A stretch of DNA of 64,000 bases, taken from positions 310,001 to 374,000 of the forward strand of contig NZ_JBGCUS010000001.1 in NCBI RefSeq assembly GCF_041415945.1, written 5' to 3'. Positions 39,402 through 50,220 of this stretch are shown here, one piece after another (within the stretch, counting starts at the first letter, position 1; every line of letters starts with the position of its first letter). Origin of the DNA: Ancylobacter sp. IITR112 (GTDB taxonomy: Bacteria; Pseudomonadota; Alphaproteobacteria; Rhizobiales; Xanthobacteraceae). The notes under the pieces are model-generated. The model searched no databases. It was not told the DNA's origin and saw nothing but the letters and a program-made list of their open reading frames with translations. The translations under genes and the position numbers were made by a program.

Positions 39402-41267
39402 TCATGGTTCCAACCTCCGGGCAATGCCGAGAACCGCCTGCATCTCGCGCAGAAAGGCCACGAGGTCGAGGCCGGCGAAGAGATAGGCGTCGATGCCGGC
39501 GGCGCGCTGCGCCGCTTCCTCCATGCCGGGCTTGCCGGCGAGGATGATGGCGCGGGCGCCGGCGGCCTTCAGGGCCTGCGCCGCCTCGACCGCCCGCTCG
39601 GCATAGTTCGCGTCCGACCCGCACAGGCAGGCGAGGGCGGCGCCGGAGGCGCGGAACGCCGCCACCAGCGATGGCAGGTCGCTGAAGCCGTCCGCGCCGG
39701 TCGCGGCGATGCCGCCCGCCTCGAAGGCGGCGCGGGCGAAGCCGGCGCGGGTGGCGCTGTCGGCCGGCGTGCCGAGGGCGGCGAGAAACACCTGCGGCCG
39801 GCTCGCTGCCGCCGCCTCGCGCAGCCGCTCGAACGGTTCGGCCAGCCGCTCGCCGATCAGCGGCTCGCACATCAGCGCGCCTTCGGAGGGAGCGCCGGCG
39901 GTGCGGCGGCGGGCGGGGGCGAGCACGCCCGCCGCCGCTTCCGTCAGCAGCGGAAACTCCGAGGTGCCGGTGAGCGGCCGCCGCCGCGTCGCCACCTCCT
40001 GCGCGCGTGCGCGCCGCGCCTCGGCCACTCGCCGCTGCCAGGCGCCGGCGGCGAGCGATTCCACCATGCCGCCCTCGCGCTCGATGGCGCGGAACAGCTC
40101 CCAGGCTGCGGCGGCCAGCTTCTCCGTCCGCTCCTCGATGGCGCCGGCCCCGGCGCCGGGATCGGCGACGCGGTGGAGGTTGGACTCCTCCATCAGGATG
40201 AGCTGCGTATTGCGCGCCAGCCGCCGCGCATCCGCATCCGGCAGGCCGAGCGCCTGGGTGAAGGGCAGCACGGTCACGCTGTCCGCCCCGCCGACGCCGG
40301 CGGCAAAGGCGGCGAGCGTCCCGCGCAGCAGGTTCACATGGGCATCGTGACGGGTGAGCGCGCGCCAGGCGGTCTCCATATGCAGCGCGATGGGCGCGGG
40401 GGCGAGGCCGCACTCTTCCAGCACCGCCTGCCACAGCAGGCGGAAGGCGCGCGGCTTGGCCTGCGTGCCGAACTGGTCGACGTCGGCGGTCAGCGTCACC
40501 TCGATCAGCCGCGCCGCTCCATCCAGCGGCAGGCCGGCGGCGTCCAGCGCGCGCAGATAGGCGGTTGCGGTCGCCAGCACGGCGGCGAGTTCCTGCGCAT
40601 CGGTGGCGCCGGCCGCGTGGTGCACCCGCCCGTCCGCCCGCACCATCGGCGCCACCAGGCCTCGTCCGTGCAGCGCGGTGACGGTCTGGCCGAGCCGGGC
40701 CGCCAGCGCTTCACCGTCGAGCGGCGCGGCGCCGAGCGCGGCGAAATCGCCGATTGGATCGAGCCCGAAGCGCAGATCGAGCGCGGCCGGGTCCGTTTTC
40801 TCGAACAGCCGGGCCAGCGCGAGGGCGATGTCGCGGCCCTGATAGGCACCGGCCTCCACCCGCAGCGTCGCCATTTCGGGAAGCAGCCCGTCCAGCGCCG
40901 CCACCAGTTCCTCGTGGCGCAGCGTCAGGCCGAAGCCCTCGGCCGAGGGCGCCGAGGCGAAGACGAGCGAGATGCCATCGGCGCCGCCGTCGAGATCGGC
41001 CAGCATCTGCGCATTGGCACTGGCGGGGTCGTCATGGTCGATCCGGGCGATCACTTTCCACGGCGCGCCGGGCGGCCGCCCGGCGATCGGTGCGGCGTCG
41101 GCCCGCCGCTCGGGCAGGGCGTCGAGACTGTCGCCATCGGCGGTGCGCGTCAGCATGCGCGCGGCATAGGGCGCCCCCTTCAGCACGCCGTCGACCAGCG
41201 CCAGCCAGTCCGCGCGCGTGGCCGGGGGGAAGCTGTCGAGGGCGAGGTCGAGCGGGCGCGGGTCCAT
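39402..41267 (-). CDS. mutA: Methylmalonyl-CoA mutase small subunit
   Basis: Predicted 621-residue non-catalytic partner of MutB. It shares the barrel fold (NTQLILMEESNLHRVADPGAGAGAIE near residue 370 parallels MutB's [21 protein letters not shown]) and has a degenerate C-terminal cobalamin-like domain without the D-x-H-x-x-G motif, as expected for the small subunit. The ATG at 41267 lies 10 bp after the pccA stop, so the two are probably translationally linked. Confidence 0.92.
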   Translation of the reverse strand: MDPRPLDLALDSFPPATRADWLALVDGVLKGAPYAARMLTRTADGDSLDALPERRADAAPIAGRPPGAPWKVIARIDHDDPASANAQMLADLDGGADGISLVFASAPSAEGFGLTLRHEELVAALDGLLPEMATLRVEAGAYQGRDIALALARLFEKTDPAALDLRFGLDPIGDFAALGAAPLDGEALAARLGQTVTALHGRGLVAPMVRADGRVHHAAGATDAQELAAVLATATAYLRALDAAGLPLDGAARLIEVTLTADVDQFGTQAKPRAFRLLWQAVLEECGLAPAPIALHMETAWRALTRHDAHVNLLRGTLAAFAAGVGGADSVTVLPFTQALGLPDADARRLARNTQLILMEESNLHRVADPGAGAGAIEERTEKLAAAAWELFRAIEREGGMVESLAAGAWQRRVAEARRARAQEVATRRRPLTGTSEFPLLTEAAAGVLAPARRRTAGAPSEGALMCEPLIGERLAEPFERLREAAAASRPQVFLAALGTPADSATRAGFARAAFEAGGIAATGADGFSDLPSLVAAFRASGAALACLCGSDANYAERAVEAAQALKAAGARAIILAGKPGMEEAAQRAAGIDAYLFAGLDLVAFLREMQAVLGIARRLEP

Positions 41268-41277
41268 GGCAAACCTC

Positions 41278-43293
<2,016 letters not shown>

Positions 43294-43337
43294 GGGCAGC
43301 GGCCTCTGGTCGAGCGGCTTCACGTGGTCAGGTCGTC

Positions 43338-43424
43338 ATGGCCGGGCTTGGCCCGGCCATCCAAGACGTGGATTGGAGGCGGGCGGCGGCGGAAGTCGTG
43401 GATGCCCGGGCTGAGCCCGGGCAT
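43338..43424. repeat. Two-hairpin palindromic repeat, pccB-pccA spacer
   Basis: ATGGCCGGGC-ttg-GCCCGGCCAT (43338-43360) is identical to the hairpin at 22463-22485. A second palindrome, ATGCCCGGGC-tga-GCCCGGGCAT, sits at 43402-43424. The linker shares CCAAGACGT with the 22.5-kb copy. It lies inside the pcc operon, where it may stabilise or process the mRNA. Confidence 0.65.
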
Positions 43425-43441
43425 GACGTCGTCTCAGTTCG

Positions 43442-44977
43442 TCACAACGGCAGATTATCGTGCTTCTTCATGGGCGCTTCGATCTTCTTCGAGGCCAGCA
43501 TCGCCAGCGCCCGCGCGATGCGTCTGCGCGTCGCGCGTGGCGTGATCACCTCGTCAATATAGCCGCGCTCCGCCGCGACGAAGGGCGAGAGGAAGCGCTG
43601 CTCATATTCCCTCGTCCGCGCCGCGATCTTCTCGGGGTCGTCAATGTCGGCGCGGAAGATGATCTCCACCGCGCCCTTCGCCCCCATCACCGCGATCTGC
43701 GCGGTGGGCCAGGCATAGTTCACATCGCCGCCAATATGCTTGGAGGCCATCACGTCATAGGCGCCGCCAAAGGCTTTTCGCGTGATCACCGTCACCAGCG
43801 GCACGGTCGCCTGCGAGTAGGCGAAGAGCAGCTTGGCACCGTGCTTGATCAGCCCGCCATATTCCTGCGCCGTGCCGGGCAAAAATCCGGGCACGTCGAC
43901 AAAGGTGACGATCGGAATGTCAAAAGCATCGCAGAAGCGCACGAAACGCGCCGCCTTGCGCGAGGCGTCGGCGTCGAGCACGCCGGCCAGCACCATCGGC
44001 TGGTTGGCGACAAAGCCGACCGTGCGCCCTTCCACCCGGCCGAAGCCGGTGAGGATGTTCTTCGCGAAGCCCTCCTGGATCTCGAAGAAATCGCCCTCGT
44101 CGGCGACCTTTCCGATCAGTTCCTTCATGTCGTAGGGCTTGTTCGGGTTCTCCGGCACCAGCGTGTCGAGCGAGGGGTCGAGCCGCTCGCCATCGTCGAA
44201 GCTCGGCCACACCGGCACGCCGGAGCGGTTGCAGGCGGGCAGGAAGTCGATCAGCCGGCGCATCTGCAACAGGCATTCGACATCGTTCTCGAACGCGCCG
44301 TCGGCGACGGAGGATTTCGTCGTGTGCACCTTGGCGCCGCCGAGTTCTTCCGCCGTCACGCTTTCATTGGTGACGGTCTTCACCACCTCCGGCCCGGTGA
44401 CGAACATGTAGCTGGTGTCGCGCACCATGAAGATGAAATCGGTCATGGCGGGCGAATAGACATCGCCGCCGGCGCAGGGGCCCATGATGACGGAAATCTG
44501 CGGAATGACGCCGGAGGCGACGACGTTGCGCCGGAACACCTCGCCATAGCCGCCGAGCGCCGCCACGCCTTCCTGGATGCGGGCGCCGCCGGCATCGAAC
44601 AGGCCGATGATCGGCGCGCGCACCTTCAGCGCCATGTCCTGGATCTTGGTGATCTTGGCGGCGTGGGCTTCCGACAAAGAGCCGCCGAACACGGTGAAGT
44701 CCTTGGCGAAGACGAACACCTTGCGCCCGTTCACCGTGCCCCAGCCGGTGACGACACCGTCGCCGGGGATCTTCTCGGCCTTGTCCATGCCGAAATCGGT
44801 GCAGCGGTGCTGGACGAAGGTGTCGAATTCCTCGAACGAGCCGGTGTCGAGCAGCAGTTCCAGCCGCTCGCGGGCGGTGAGCTTGCCGCGTCTGTGTTGT
44901 GCGGCCACGCGCTTTTCGCCGCCGCCAGCGCGCGCGCCGGCGCGGCGTTGTTCGAGTTCGTCGAGAATGGGCTTCAT
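43442..44977 (-). CDS. pccB: Propionyl-CoA carboxylase beta (carboxyltransferase) subunit
   Basis: Predicted 511-residue carboxyltransferase. N-terminal [23 protein letters not shown] and the acyl-CoA/biotin crotonase-fold halves are typical: [13 protein letters not shown] near residue 115, [16 protein letters not shown] near 155, [20 protein letters not shown] near 370. The Asp that confers propionyl preference cannot be placed with certainty by eye. It is the first gene of the operon and diverges from the PccR-like regulator across a 191-bp gap with a clear inverted repeat. Confidence 0.95.
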   Translation of the reverse strand: MKPILDELEQRRAGARAGGGEKRVAAQHRRGKLTARERLELLLDTGSFEEFDTFVQHRCTDFGMDKAEKIPGDGVVTGWGTVNGRKVFVFAKDFTVFGGSLSEAHAAKITKIQDMALKVRAPIIGLFDAGGARIQEGVAALGGYGEVFRRNVVASGVIPQISVIMGPCAGGDVYSPAMTDFIFMVRDTSYMFVTGPEVVKTVTNESVTAEELGGAKVHTTKSSVADGAFENDVECLLQMRRLIDFLPACNRSGVPVWPSFDDGERLDPSLDTLVPENPNKPYDMKELIGKVADEGDFFEIQEGFAKNILTGFGRVEGRTVGFVANQPMVLAGVLDADASRKAARFVRFCDAFDIPIVTFVDVPGFLPGTAQEYGGLIKHGAKLLFAYSQATVPLVTVITRKAFGGAYDVMASKHIGGDVNYAWPTAQIAVMGAKGAVEIIFRADIDDPEKIAARTREYEQRFLSPFVAAERGYIDEVITPRATRRRIARALAMLASKKIEAPMKKHDNLPL

Positions 44978-45052
44978 GGCGCTCCTCCCAGGGCGAGCGT
45001 GCCGCGCGGGGCTTTTCAGCCTTTCTAGGCGCTTGTCCGCGAGAACATAAGC

Positions 45053-45091
45053 TGTGAAAATGCGGATCGTGAAGTTGTAAAATTTTCACAA
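45053..45091. promoter_or_regulatory. PccR operator candidate between pccB and its regulator gene
   Basis: TGTGAAAAT (45053-45061) and ATTTTCACA (45082-45090) are perfect 9-bp inverted arms with a 20-base spacer. The right arm also forms part of a second near-palindrome, TTGTAAAATTTTCACAA (45075-45091). The site is in the divergent region of pccB and the ScfR-type regulator. Rhodobacter PccR is reported to use TTTGCAAA half sites; the words here are related but not identical. Confidence 0.55.
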
Positions 45092-45168
45092 ACTCGACGA
45101 GGCAGGCCCTGCCCCTCATCTCAGGGGGAAGGATAAGGCGTCGGCCCGCGGCATCTGGAGGCTGCCTC

Positions 45169-46614
45169 ATGTCCAAGAAGGTTTTCGCCGGCCATGCGGT
45201 GCGCCACGCACGCGAACGGCTGGGGCTGACACAGATGGACTTTGCCCGGCGGCTGGCGCTGTCGCCGAGCTACATCAACCAGATCGAGAGCAATCAGCGC
45301 CCCGTCACCGCTGCCGTGCTGCTCGCCATCAGCCGCGTCTTCGATCTCGACATCACACGTTTCGGCGCCGACGATCTCGACCGCGTGGTCGCCGATCTGC
45401 GCGAGGCGCTGGCCGATCCGGTGTTTCGCGGCATCGAGCCGAGCCTGCAGGATCTGAAAAACGCCACCACCCACGCCCCCGCCTTCGCCCATGCCTTTCT
45501 GCGCTTGCACGGCGCGCTGCGCCGGCTGGAGGAGCGCCGTGCCGCCCAGGACGACGCGGTGGTGTCGATCGCGCGCGAGGTGGATGGCGCGGCCCCCGAC
45601 GAGGCGCGCCATCTCGCTCCCTATGAGGAGGTGCGCGACCATTTCCACTACATCGACAATTATGTCGACGGCCTCGATCGCGCCGGCGAGGAGCGCAACG
45701 CCGCGCTCGACCTGTTCGGCCGCGACGATGCGGTGGGCGTGTTGGCGGCGCATCTGCGCCAGCGCCACGACATCGGCGTTGAGATGGCGCCGCCGTCCAA
45801 GCTCGACGCGCCGCTTCTCGCCTATGACCGCCACCGCCGGGTGGCGACGCTGGCGCGCACGCTCGATCCCGCCAGCCGTGCCTTCCGCCTCGCCGCTCTG
45901 CTTGCCCGCTTCGAGCAGAGTGAGCTGATCGAGCGCCATGTGGCCGAGGCCGGCTTTCGCAGCGCCACGGCGCGCGAGGTGTGCCGGCTGTCGCTGCAGA
46001 ACTACTACGCCGGCGCCCTATTGCTGCCCTATCGCCGCTTCGCCCGGCTGGCGCGCGAGACGCGGCACGATCTCGACCGCCTCGCGGCGATGACCGGCGC
46101 CAGCCTCGAACAGGTGTGCCACCGTCTTTCCACGCTGCAGCGGCCGGGGGAGAAGGGGGTGCCGTTCTATTTCCTGAAAGTCGACCGCGCCGGCAATGTC
46201 ATCAAGCGCCACAGCGCCACCCGCTTCCAGTTCGCCCGCTATGGCGGCGCCTGTCCGGTGTGGAACGTGCACGAGGCGTTCGAGCAGCCGGCGCGTACGC
46301 TGGTGCAACTCGGCGAGATGCCGGATGGCACGCGCTATCTGTGCCTCGCCCGGGGAACCTCGAAACCCGCCAACCGCCACGGCGCGCGCGAGCGCCGCTT
46401 CGCGCTCGGCCTCGGCTGCGAGATGTCCTATGCCGGCGAACTGGTTCATGCCGACGGGCTGGACCTGAAGGGCGCGGTGCCGGACCCGCTTGGCGTCAAT
46501 TGCCGCATCTGCCCGCGCACCGCCTGCCCGGAACGCGCCTTCCCCCCGCTCGACCGCGCCATCGTGCTCGACCCCGACCGCCGCGACGTGGTGCCGTTCG
46601 CGGTGCGGGAGTGA
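45169..46614 (+). CDS. pccR: Short-chain fatty acyl-CoA regulator (ScfR family), PccR-like
   Basis: Predicted 481-residue regulator. The N-terminal HTH_3 domain is at residues 8-65 (VRHARERLGLTQMDFARRLALS, then PSYINQIESNQRPVT). It is followed by the large ligand domain of the ScfR/RamB group (DUF2083-type) and a cysteine cluster near the C-terminus (NCRICPRTACPERAFPPLD) conserved in that family. Characterised members sense acyl-CoAs; PccR of Rhodobacter sphaeroides activates propionyl-CoA carboxylase genes. The divergent position next to pccB strongly supports the same job here. Confidence 0.9.
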   Translation: MSKKVFAGHAVRHARERLGLTQMDFARRLALSPSYINQIESNQRPVTAAVLLAISRVFDLDITRFGADDLDRVVADLREALADPVFRGIEPSLQDLKNATTHAPAFAHAFLRLHGALRRLEERRAAQDDAVVSIAREVDGAAPDEARHLAPYEEVRDHFHYIDNYVDGLDRAGEERNAALDLFGRDDAVGVLAAHLRQRHDIGVEMAPPSKLDAPLLAYDRHRRVATLARTLDPASRAFRLAALLARFEQSELIERHVAEAGFRSATAREVCRLSLQNYYAGALLLPYRRFARLARETRHDLDRLAAMTGASLEQVCHRLSTLQRPGEKGVPFYFLKVDRAGNVIKRHSATRFQFARYGGACPVWNVHEAFEQPARTLVQLGEMPDGTRYLCLARGTSKPANRHGARERRFALGLGCEMSYAGELVHADGLDLKGAVPDPLGVNCRICPRTACPERAFPPLDRAIVLDPDRRDVVPFAVRE

Positions 46615-46637
46615 GGGGGGCGATCCTGTCCGCATCG

Positions 46638-46732
46638 TCATCCCGGCCGGAGGCAAAGCCGGAGAGCCGGGATCGTGCTCAGGATAGAGCCGCATGCGAT
46701 CCCGGATACGGCCTCGCGGCCGTTCCGGGATG
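46638..46732. repeat. Paired palindromic repeats between convergent pccR and gmaS
   Basis: Two hairpins: ATCCCGGC (46640-46647) with GCCGGGAT (46666-46673), and ATCCCGGA (46699-46706) with TCCGGGAT (46724-46731). The latter arms are identical to those at 20780-20811. The unit is bounded by CGTCATCCCGG and CGGGATGACGT. Placed between convergent genes, it may act as a bidirectional transcript end. Confidence 0.6.
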
Positions 46733-46754
46733 ACGTCTGCGAGGACGACTTCCC

Positions 46755-48059
46755 TCAGATATCCAGCGTGTTGTCGCGCTCCCACTGGGTGAGGTGGCGG
46801 GAATAGGCGTTCCATTCCTCGTGCTTCAGCTTGGTGTAACCGTCCACCAGCGGCGCGCCCAGCGCGCTGCGCAGCACATTCGATTTCTCCAGCGCGCGGA
46901 TGGCGTCGAGCAGGTTCAGCGGCAGCTTCTTGGCGCCGCGCACCTTGTGGCCGTCCGTGTACATGTTGATGTCGAGCCGCTTGCCCGGGTCGCGCTGGTT
47001 CTGGATGCCGTCGAGCCCGGCGGCGAGCATGGCGGCGGGGGCGAGATAGGGGTTGGCGGCGCCGTCCGGTAGACGCAGTTCCAGCCGGCCCGCATCGGGG
47101 ATGCGGATCATGTGGGTGCGGTTATTGCCGGTATAGGTCACGGTGTTCGGCGCCCAGGTGGCGCCGGAAACGGTGCGCGGGGCGTTGATGCGCTTGTAGG
47201 AATTCACCGTCGGGTTGGTGAAGGCGCACAGCGCGTCGGCCGAATGGATCAGCCCGCCGATGAAGCCGTAGCCGAGGGCGGAGAGGCCGAGTTCGCCCGC
47301 CTCGTCCTCGAACAGGTTGGCGCCCTCCGGGCTCCACAGCGAGGTGTGCATGTGGCAGCCCGAGCCGGTCAGGTCGATGAAGGGTTTTGGCATGAAGGTG
47401 GCGCGCAGCCCGTGCTTCTCGGCGATGGAGCGGGCCATGAACTTGAAGAAGACGTGCCGGTCGGCGGTGGTCAGCGCATCGGCGAAGTCCCAGTTCATCT
47501 CGAACTGGCCGTTGGCGTCCTCATGGTCGTTCTGGTAGGGGCCCCAGCCGAGGCTCAACATGCTGTCGCAGATTTCCTTGATCACCTCATAGCGGCGCAT
47601 CAGGGCGGACTGGTCGTAGCAGGGCTTGGTGGCGTTGTCGGCGGCGTCGGAAATCTTGCTGCCGTCGGCGTTGGTGAGGAAGAACTCGCACTCCACCCCG
47701 GTCTTCATGATGTAGCCGAGGCTCTCGGCGCCGAGCATGGTTGATTTCAGCACGTTGCGCGGCGCCTGCGCCACCAGTTCGTCGTTCATGACGAGGTCGG
47801 AGGCGAGCCAGCCGACTTCCGGCTTCCATGGGAGCTGGATCAGGCTGGAGGCGTCGGGAACGGCGAACAGGTCGGCATCGGCCGGGCTCATGTCGAGCCA
47901 GGTGGCGAAGCCGGCGAAGCCCGCCCCGGCCTTCTGCATGCCGCCGATGGCGCTTGCGGGCACCAGCTTGGCCCTGAGCGCGCCGAACAGGTCGACATAG
48001 GAGATCAGGAAATACTTGATGCCGCGTTCTTTCGCGGCATGAGCGAGGTCATTGGCCAT
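46755..48059 (-). CDS. gmaS: GlnT/GmaS-type glutamine synthetase family enzyme, probable gamma-glutamylmethylamide synthetase
   Basis: Predicted 434-residue ATP-dependent ligase of the glutamine synthetase fold. Family motifs: VECEFFL (metal-binding Glu) near residue 117, EDANGQFEMNW near 180, GSGCHMHTSLW (catalytic loop) near 240, NNRTHMIRIPDAGRLELRLPDG near 325. Length and sequence fit the GlnT/GmaS class. GmaS joins methylamine to glutamate in the N-methylglutamate pathway; GlnT uses ammonia, and the two cannot be separated by eye. The three MgsABC-like genes directly upstream on the same strand favour GmaS. A 90-bp gap with a hairpin separates it from mgsC. Confidence 0.78.
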   Translation of the reverse strand: MANDLAHAAKERGIKYFLISYVDLFGALRAKLVPASAIGGMQKAGAGFAGFATWLDMSPADADLFAVPDASSLIQLPWKPEVGWLASDLVMNDELVAQAPRNVLKSTMLGAESLGYIMKTGVECEFFLTNADGSKISDAADNATKPCYDQSALMRRYEVIKEICDSMLSLGWGPYQNDHEDANGQFEMNWDFADALTTADRHVFFKFMARSIAEKHGLRATFMPKPFIDLTGSGCHMHTSLWSPEGANLFEDEAGELGLSALGYGFIGGLIHSADALCAFTNPTVNSYKRINAPRTVSGATWAPNTVTYTGNNRTHMIRIPDAGRLELRLPDGAANPYLAPAAMLAAGLDGIQNQRDPGKRLDINMYTDGHKVRGAKKLPLNLLDAIRALEKSNVLRSALGAPLVDGYTKLKHEEWNAYSRHLTQWERDNTLDI

Positions 48060-48122
48060 GGTGCTATCCGGTTTCGCTGTTCCCCGGCCCGTTCGGGCTC
48101 GTTGGTCGTCGTGACGTGCAAA

Positions 48123-48142
48123 CCCCGCGCCGAGGCGCGGGG
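48123..48142 (-). terminator. Hairpin with short T-run between mgsC and gmaS
   Basis: CCCCGCGCC (48123-48131) and GGCGCGGGG (48134-48142) form a strong stem 8 bases after the mgsC stop. On the minus strand it is followed by TTTGC. Because gmaS continues downstream on the same strand, this may be a partial terminator or an mRNA stabiliser setting the ratio of the two enzymes. Confidence 0.5.
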
Positions 48143-48149
48143 CTGATGA

Positions 48150-49487
48150 TCAGAATCCGCCGTTGCGGCCCGGTATCCAGTCGGTGCCGGCCAGCGGCAC
48201 ATTGGCCATGGCGGCAGCCTCGATGGTCAGCGCGACGAGGTCTTCCGGCTCCAGATTGTGCACATGGCTCTTGCCGCAGGCGCGGGCGATGGTCTGGCAC
48301 TCCAGCGTCAGCACCGCGAGATAATTGGCGAGCCGCCGCCCGGCCGCCACCGGGTCGAGCCGCTTCATCAATTCGGGATCCTGCGTCGTGATGCCGGCGG
48401 GGTCGCGGCCCTCATGCCAGTCGTCATAGGCGCCGGGGCGGGTGCCGAGCGCCTCGTATTCGGCGGCATAGTGCGGGTCATTGTCGCCCAGCGCCACCAG
48501 CGCGGCGGTGCCGATGGCGACCGCATCGGCGCCGAGCGCCAGCGCCTTGGCCACATCCGCCCCGTTGCGGATGCCGCCGGAGACGACGAGCTGAACCTTG
48601 CGGTGCATGCCAAGGTCCTGCAGCGCCTTCACCGCCTGCCGTACGGCAGCGAGCGTCGGGATGCCGACATGTTCGATGAAGATTTCCTGCGTCGCGGCGG
48701 TGCCGCCCTGCATGCCGTCGACCACCACCACATCGGCGCCCGACTTCACGGCCAGCGCCGTGTCATAATAGGGGCGGGCGGCGCCGACCTTCACATAGAT
48801 CGGCTTTTCCCAATCGGTGATCTCGCGCAGTTCCTCGATCTTGATCTCAAGGTCGTCCGGCCCGGTCCAGTCCGGGTGGCGGCAGGCGGAGCGCTGGTCG
48901 ATGCCGACGGGCAGGGTGCGCATGCTGGCGACGCGCTCGGTGATCTTCTGGCCGAGCAGCATGCCGCCGCCGCCGGGCTTGGCGCCCTGGCCGACCACCA
49001 CCTCGATGGCGTCGGCGCGCTTGAGGTCGTCCGGGTTCATGCCATAGCGCGAGGGCAAATACTGGTAGACGAGCTGGGTCGAATGCCCGCGCTCCTCATT
49101 GGTCATGCCGCCATCGCCTGTCGTGGTCGAGGTGCCCATGGCGGACGCCCCGCGCCCCAGCGCTTCCTTGGCATTGGCGGAGAGCGAGCCGAAGCTCATG
49201 CCGGCAATGGTGATCGGGATCTTCAGTTCGATCGGCTTCCTGGCGAAGCGGGTGCCGAGCACGACCTCGGTGGAGCACTTCTCGCGGTAGCCTTCCAGCG
49301 GGTAGCGCGACATGGAGGCGCCGAGGAACAGCAAATCGTCGAAGTGGGGCACCCGGCGCTTGGCGCCGCCGCCGCGAATGTCATAGATGCCGGTCGCCGC
49401 CGCGCGGCGGATTTCCGACAGCGTGTAATCGTCGAAGGTGGCGGAAGAGCGCGGCGTGGTGCGCGGGGTGTGGCTGTGGTCGGTCAT
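48150..49487 (-). CDS. mgsC: N-methylglutamate synthase subunit C / GlxD, FMN-binding glutamate-synthase domain
   Basis: Predicted 445-residue protein matching the FMN-binding synthase domain of GltB. Typical blocks: PITIAGMSFGSLSANAKEALGRGA near residue 105, GDGGMTNEER, QGAKPGGGGMLLGQKITERVA near 175, the flavin segment VVVDGMQGGTAAT near 258, and SGGIRNGADVAKALALGADAV near 310. In the N-methylglutamate pathway MgsC transfers the methylamino group to make N-methylglutamate; rhizobial GlxD is homologous. The ATG at 49487 lies 7 bp after the mgsB stop. Confidence 0.85.
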   Translation of the reverse strand: MTDHSHTPRTTPRSSATFDDYTLSEIRRAAATGIYDIRGGGAKRRVPHFDDLLFLGASMSRYPLEGYREKCSTEVVLGTRFARKPIELKIPITIAGMSFGSLSANAKEALGRGASAMGTSTTTGDGGMTNEERGHSTQLVYQYLPSRYGMNPDDLKRADAIEVVVGQGAKPGGGGMLLGQKITERVASMRTLPVGIDQRSACRHPDWTGPDDLEIKIEELREITDWEKPIYVKVGAARPYYDTALAVKSGADVVVVDGMQGGTAATQEIFIEHVGIPTLAAVRQAVKALQDLGMHRKVQLVVSGGIRNGADVAKALALGADAVAIGTAALVALGDNDPHYAAEYEALGTRPGAYDDWHEGRDPAGITTQDPELMKRLDPVAAGRRLANYLAVLTLECQTIARACGKSHVHNLEPEDLVALTIEAAAMANVPLAGTDWIPGRNGGF

Positions 49488-49494
49488 CGCGCCC

Positions 49495-50220
49495 TCAATA
49501 GCTCGACACGTTGTCGACGTGGAAATGGTAGAGCGTGCGGGCCGAGCCGTAGCGGCGGAACTCCGACATATCGACCTCCCCCAGAAGGCCGGCGGCTTCC
49601 AGCTTGGCGGCGAGCAGCGCCCTGTGCTCCTCGCGCATTTCCTTCTCGATGCAGTCGGCACCGAGCGAGGCGACGGAGCCGCGCACGAAGAGCTTCGCCT
49701 CGTAAAGGCTGTCGCCCAGCGCCTCGCCGGCATCGCCCAGCACGGTGAGGGTGCCGGCTTGCGCCATGAACGCGCTCATATGGCCGACCGAGCCCTTCAC
49801 CACGATGTCGATGCCCTTCATCGAGATGCCGCAGCGGGCCGAGGCGTTGCCGTCGATGATGAGCAGCCCGCCATGGGCGGTGGCGCCGGCGGCCTGGCTG
49901 GCGTCGCCCTTCACATGGATGAAGCCGCTCATCATGTTCTCGCCGACACCGACGCCGGCATTGCCATGGACGATGACGCGCGCCTGCTTGTTCATCCCGG
50001 CGCAGTAATAGCCGACCGGCCCGTCGATCTCGACCGTGACCGGCACGTCGAGCCCGGCGGCGATGGCGTGGCGCCCGGCGGGGTTGGCGATCTTCCACAG
50101 CGTCTGGTTGGTGTCGGCGGCGAGCTTGTGCAGGGCGCCGTTCAGCTCGCGCAGCGGCGTGGTGGCGAGGTCGACGAGGGTTTCGCCCTCGGCGGCGGCA
50201 GGCTTCAGCGAGAGGTTCAT
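49495..50220 (-). CDS. mgsB: N-methylglutamate synthase subunit B / GlxC, GXGXG-repeat domain
   Basis: Predicted 241-residue protein that matches only the C-terminal right-handed beta-helix (GXGXG) domain of glutamate synthase. Repeated G-x-x-G-x-x-x-G turns run through residues 60-170 (VGYYCAGMNKQARVIVHGNA, GGLLIIDGNASARCG). It is structural, joining the amidotransferase and synthase parts that are fused in GltB but split here into three genes. Its ATG overlaps the mgsA stop (ATGA) at 50217-50220. Confidence 0.85.
   Translation of the reverse strand: MNLSLKPAAAEGETLVDLATTPLRELNGALHKLAADTNQTLWKIANPAGRHAIAAGLDVPVTVEIDGPVGYYCAGMNKQARVIVHGNAGVGVGENMMSGFIHVKGDASQAAGATAHGGLLIIDGNASARCGISMKGIDIVVKGSVGHMSAFMAQAGTLTVLGDAGEALGDSLYEAKLFVRGSVASLGADCIEKEMREEHRALLAAKLEAAGLLGEVDMSEFRRYGSARTLYHFHVDNVSSY

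Noticed and set aside
46755-48059. Ordinary glutamine synthetase GlnA
   Set aside because: The length (434 aa) and motif set are of the GlnT/GmaS class, and the split synthase genes upstream argue against a GlnA housekeeping role.
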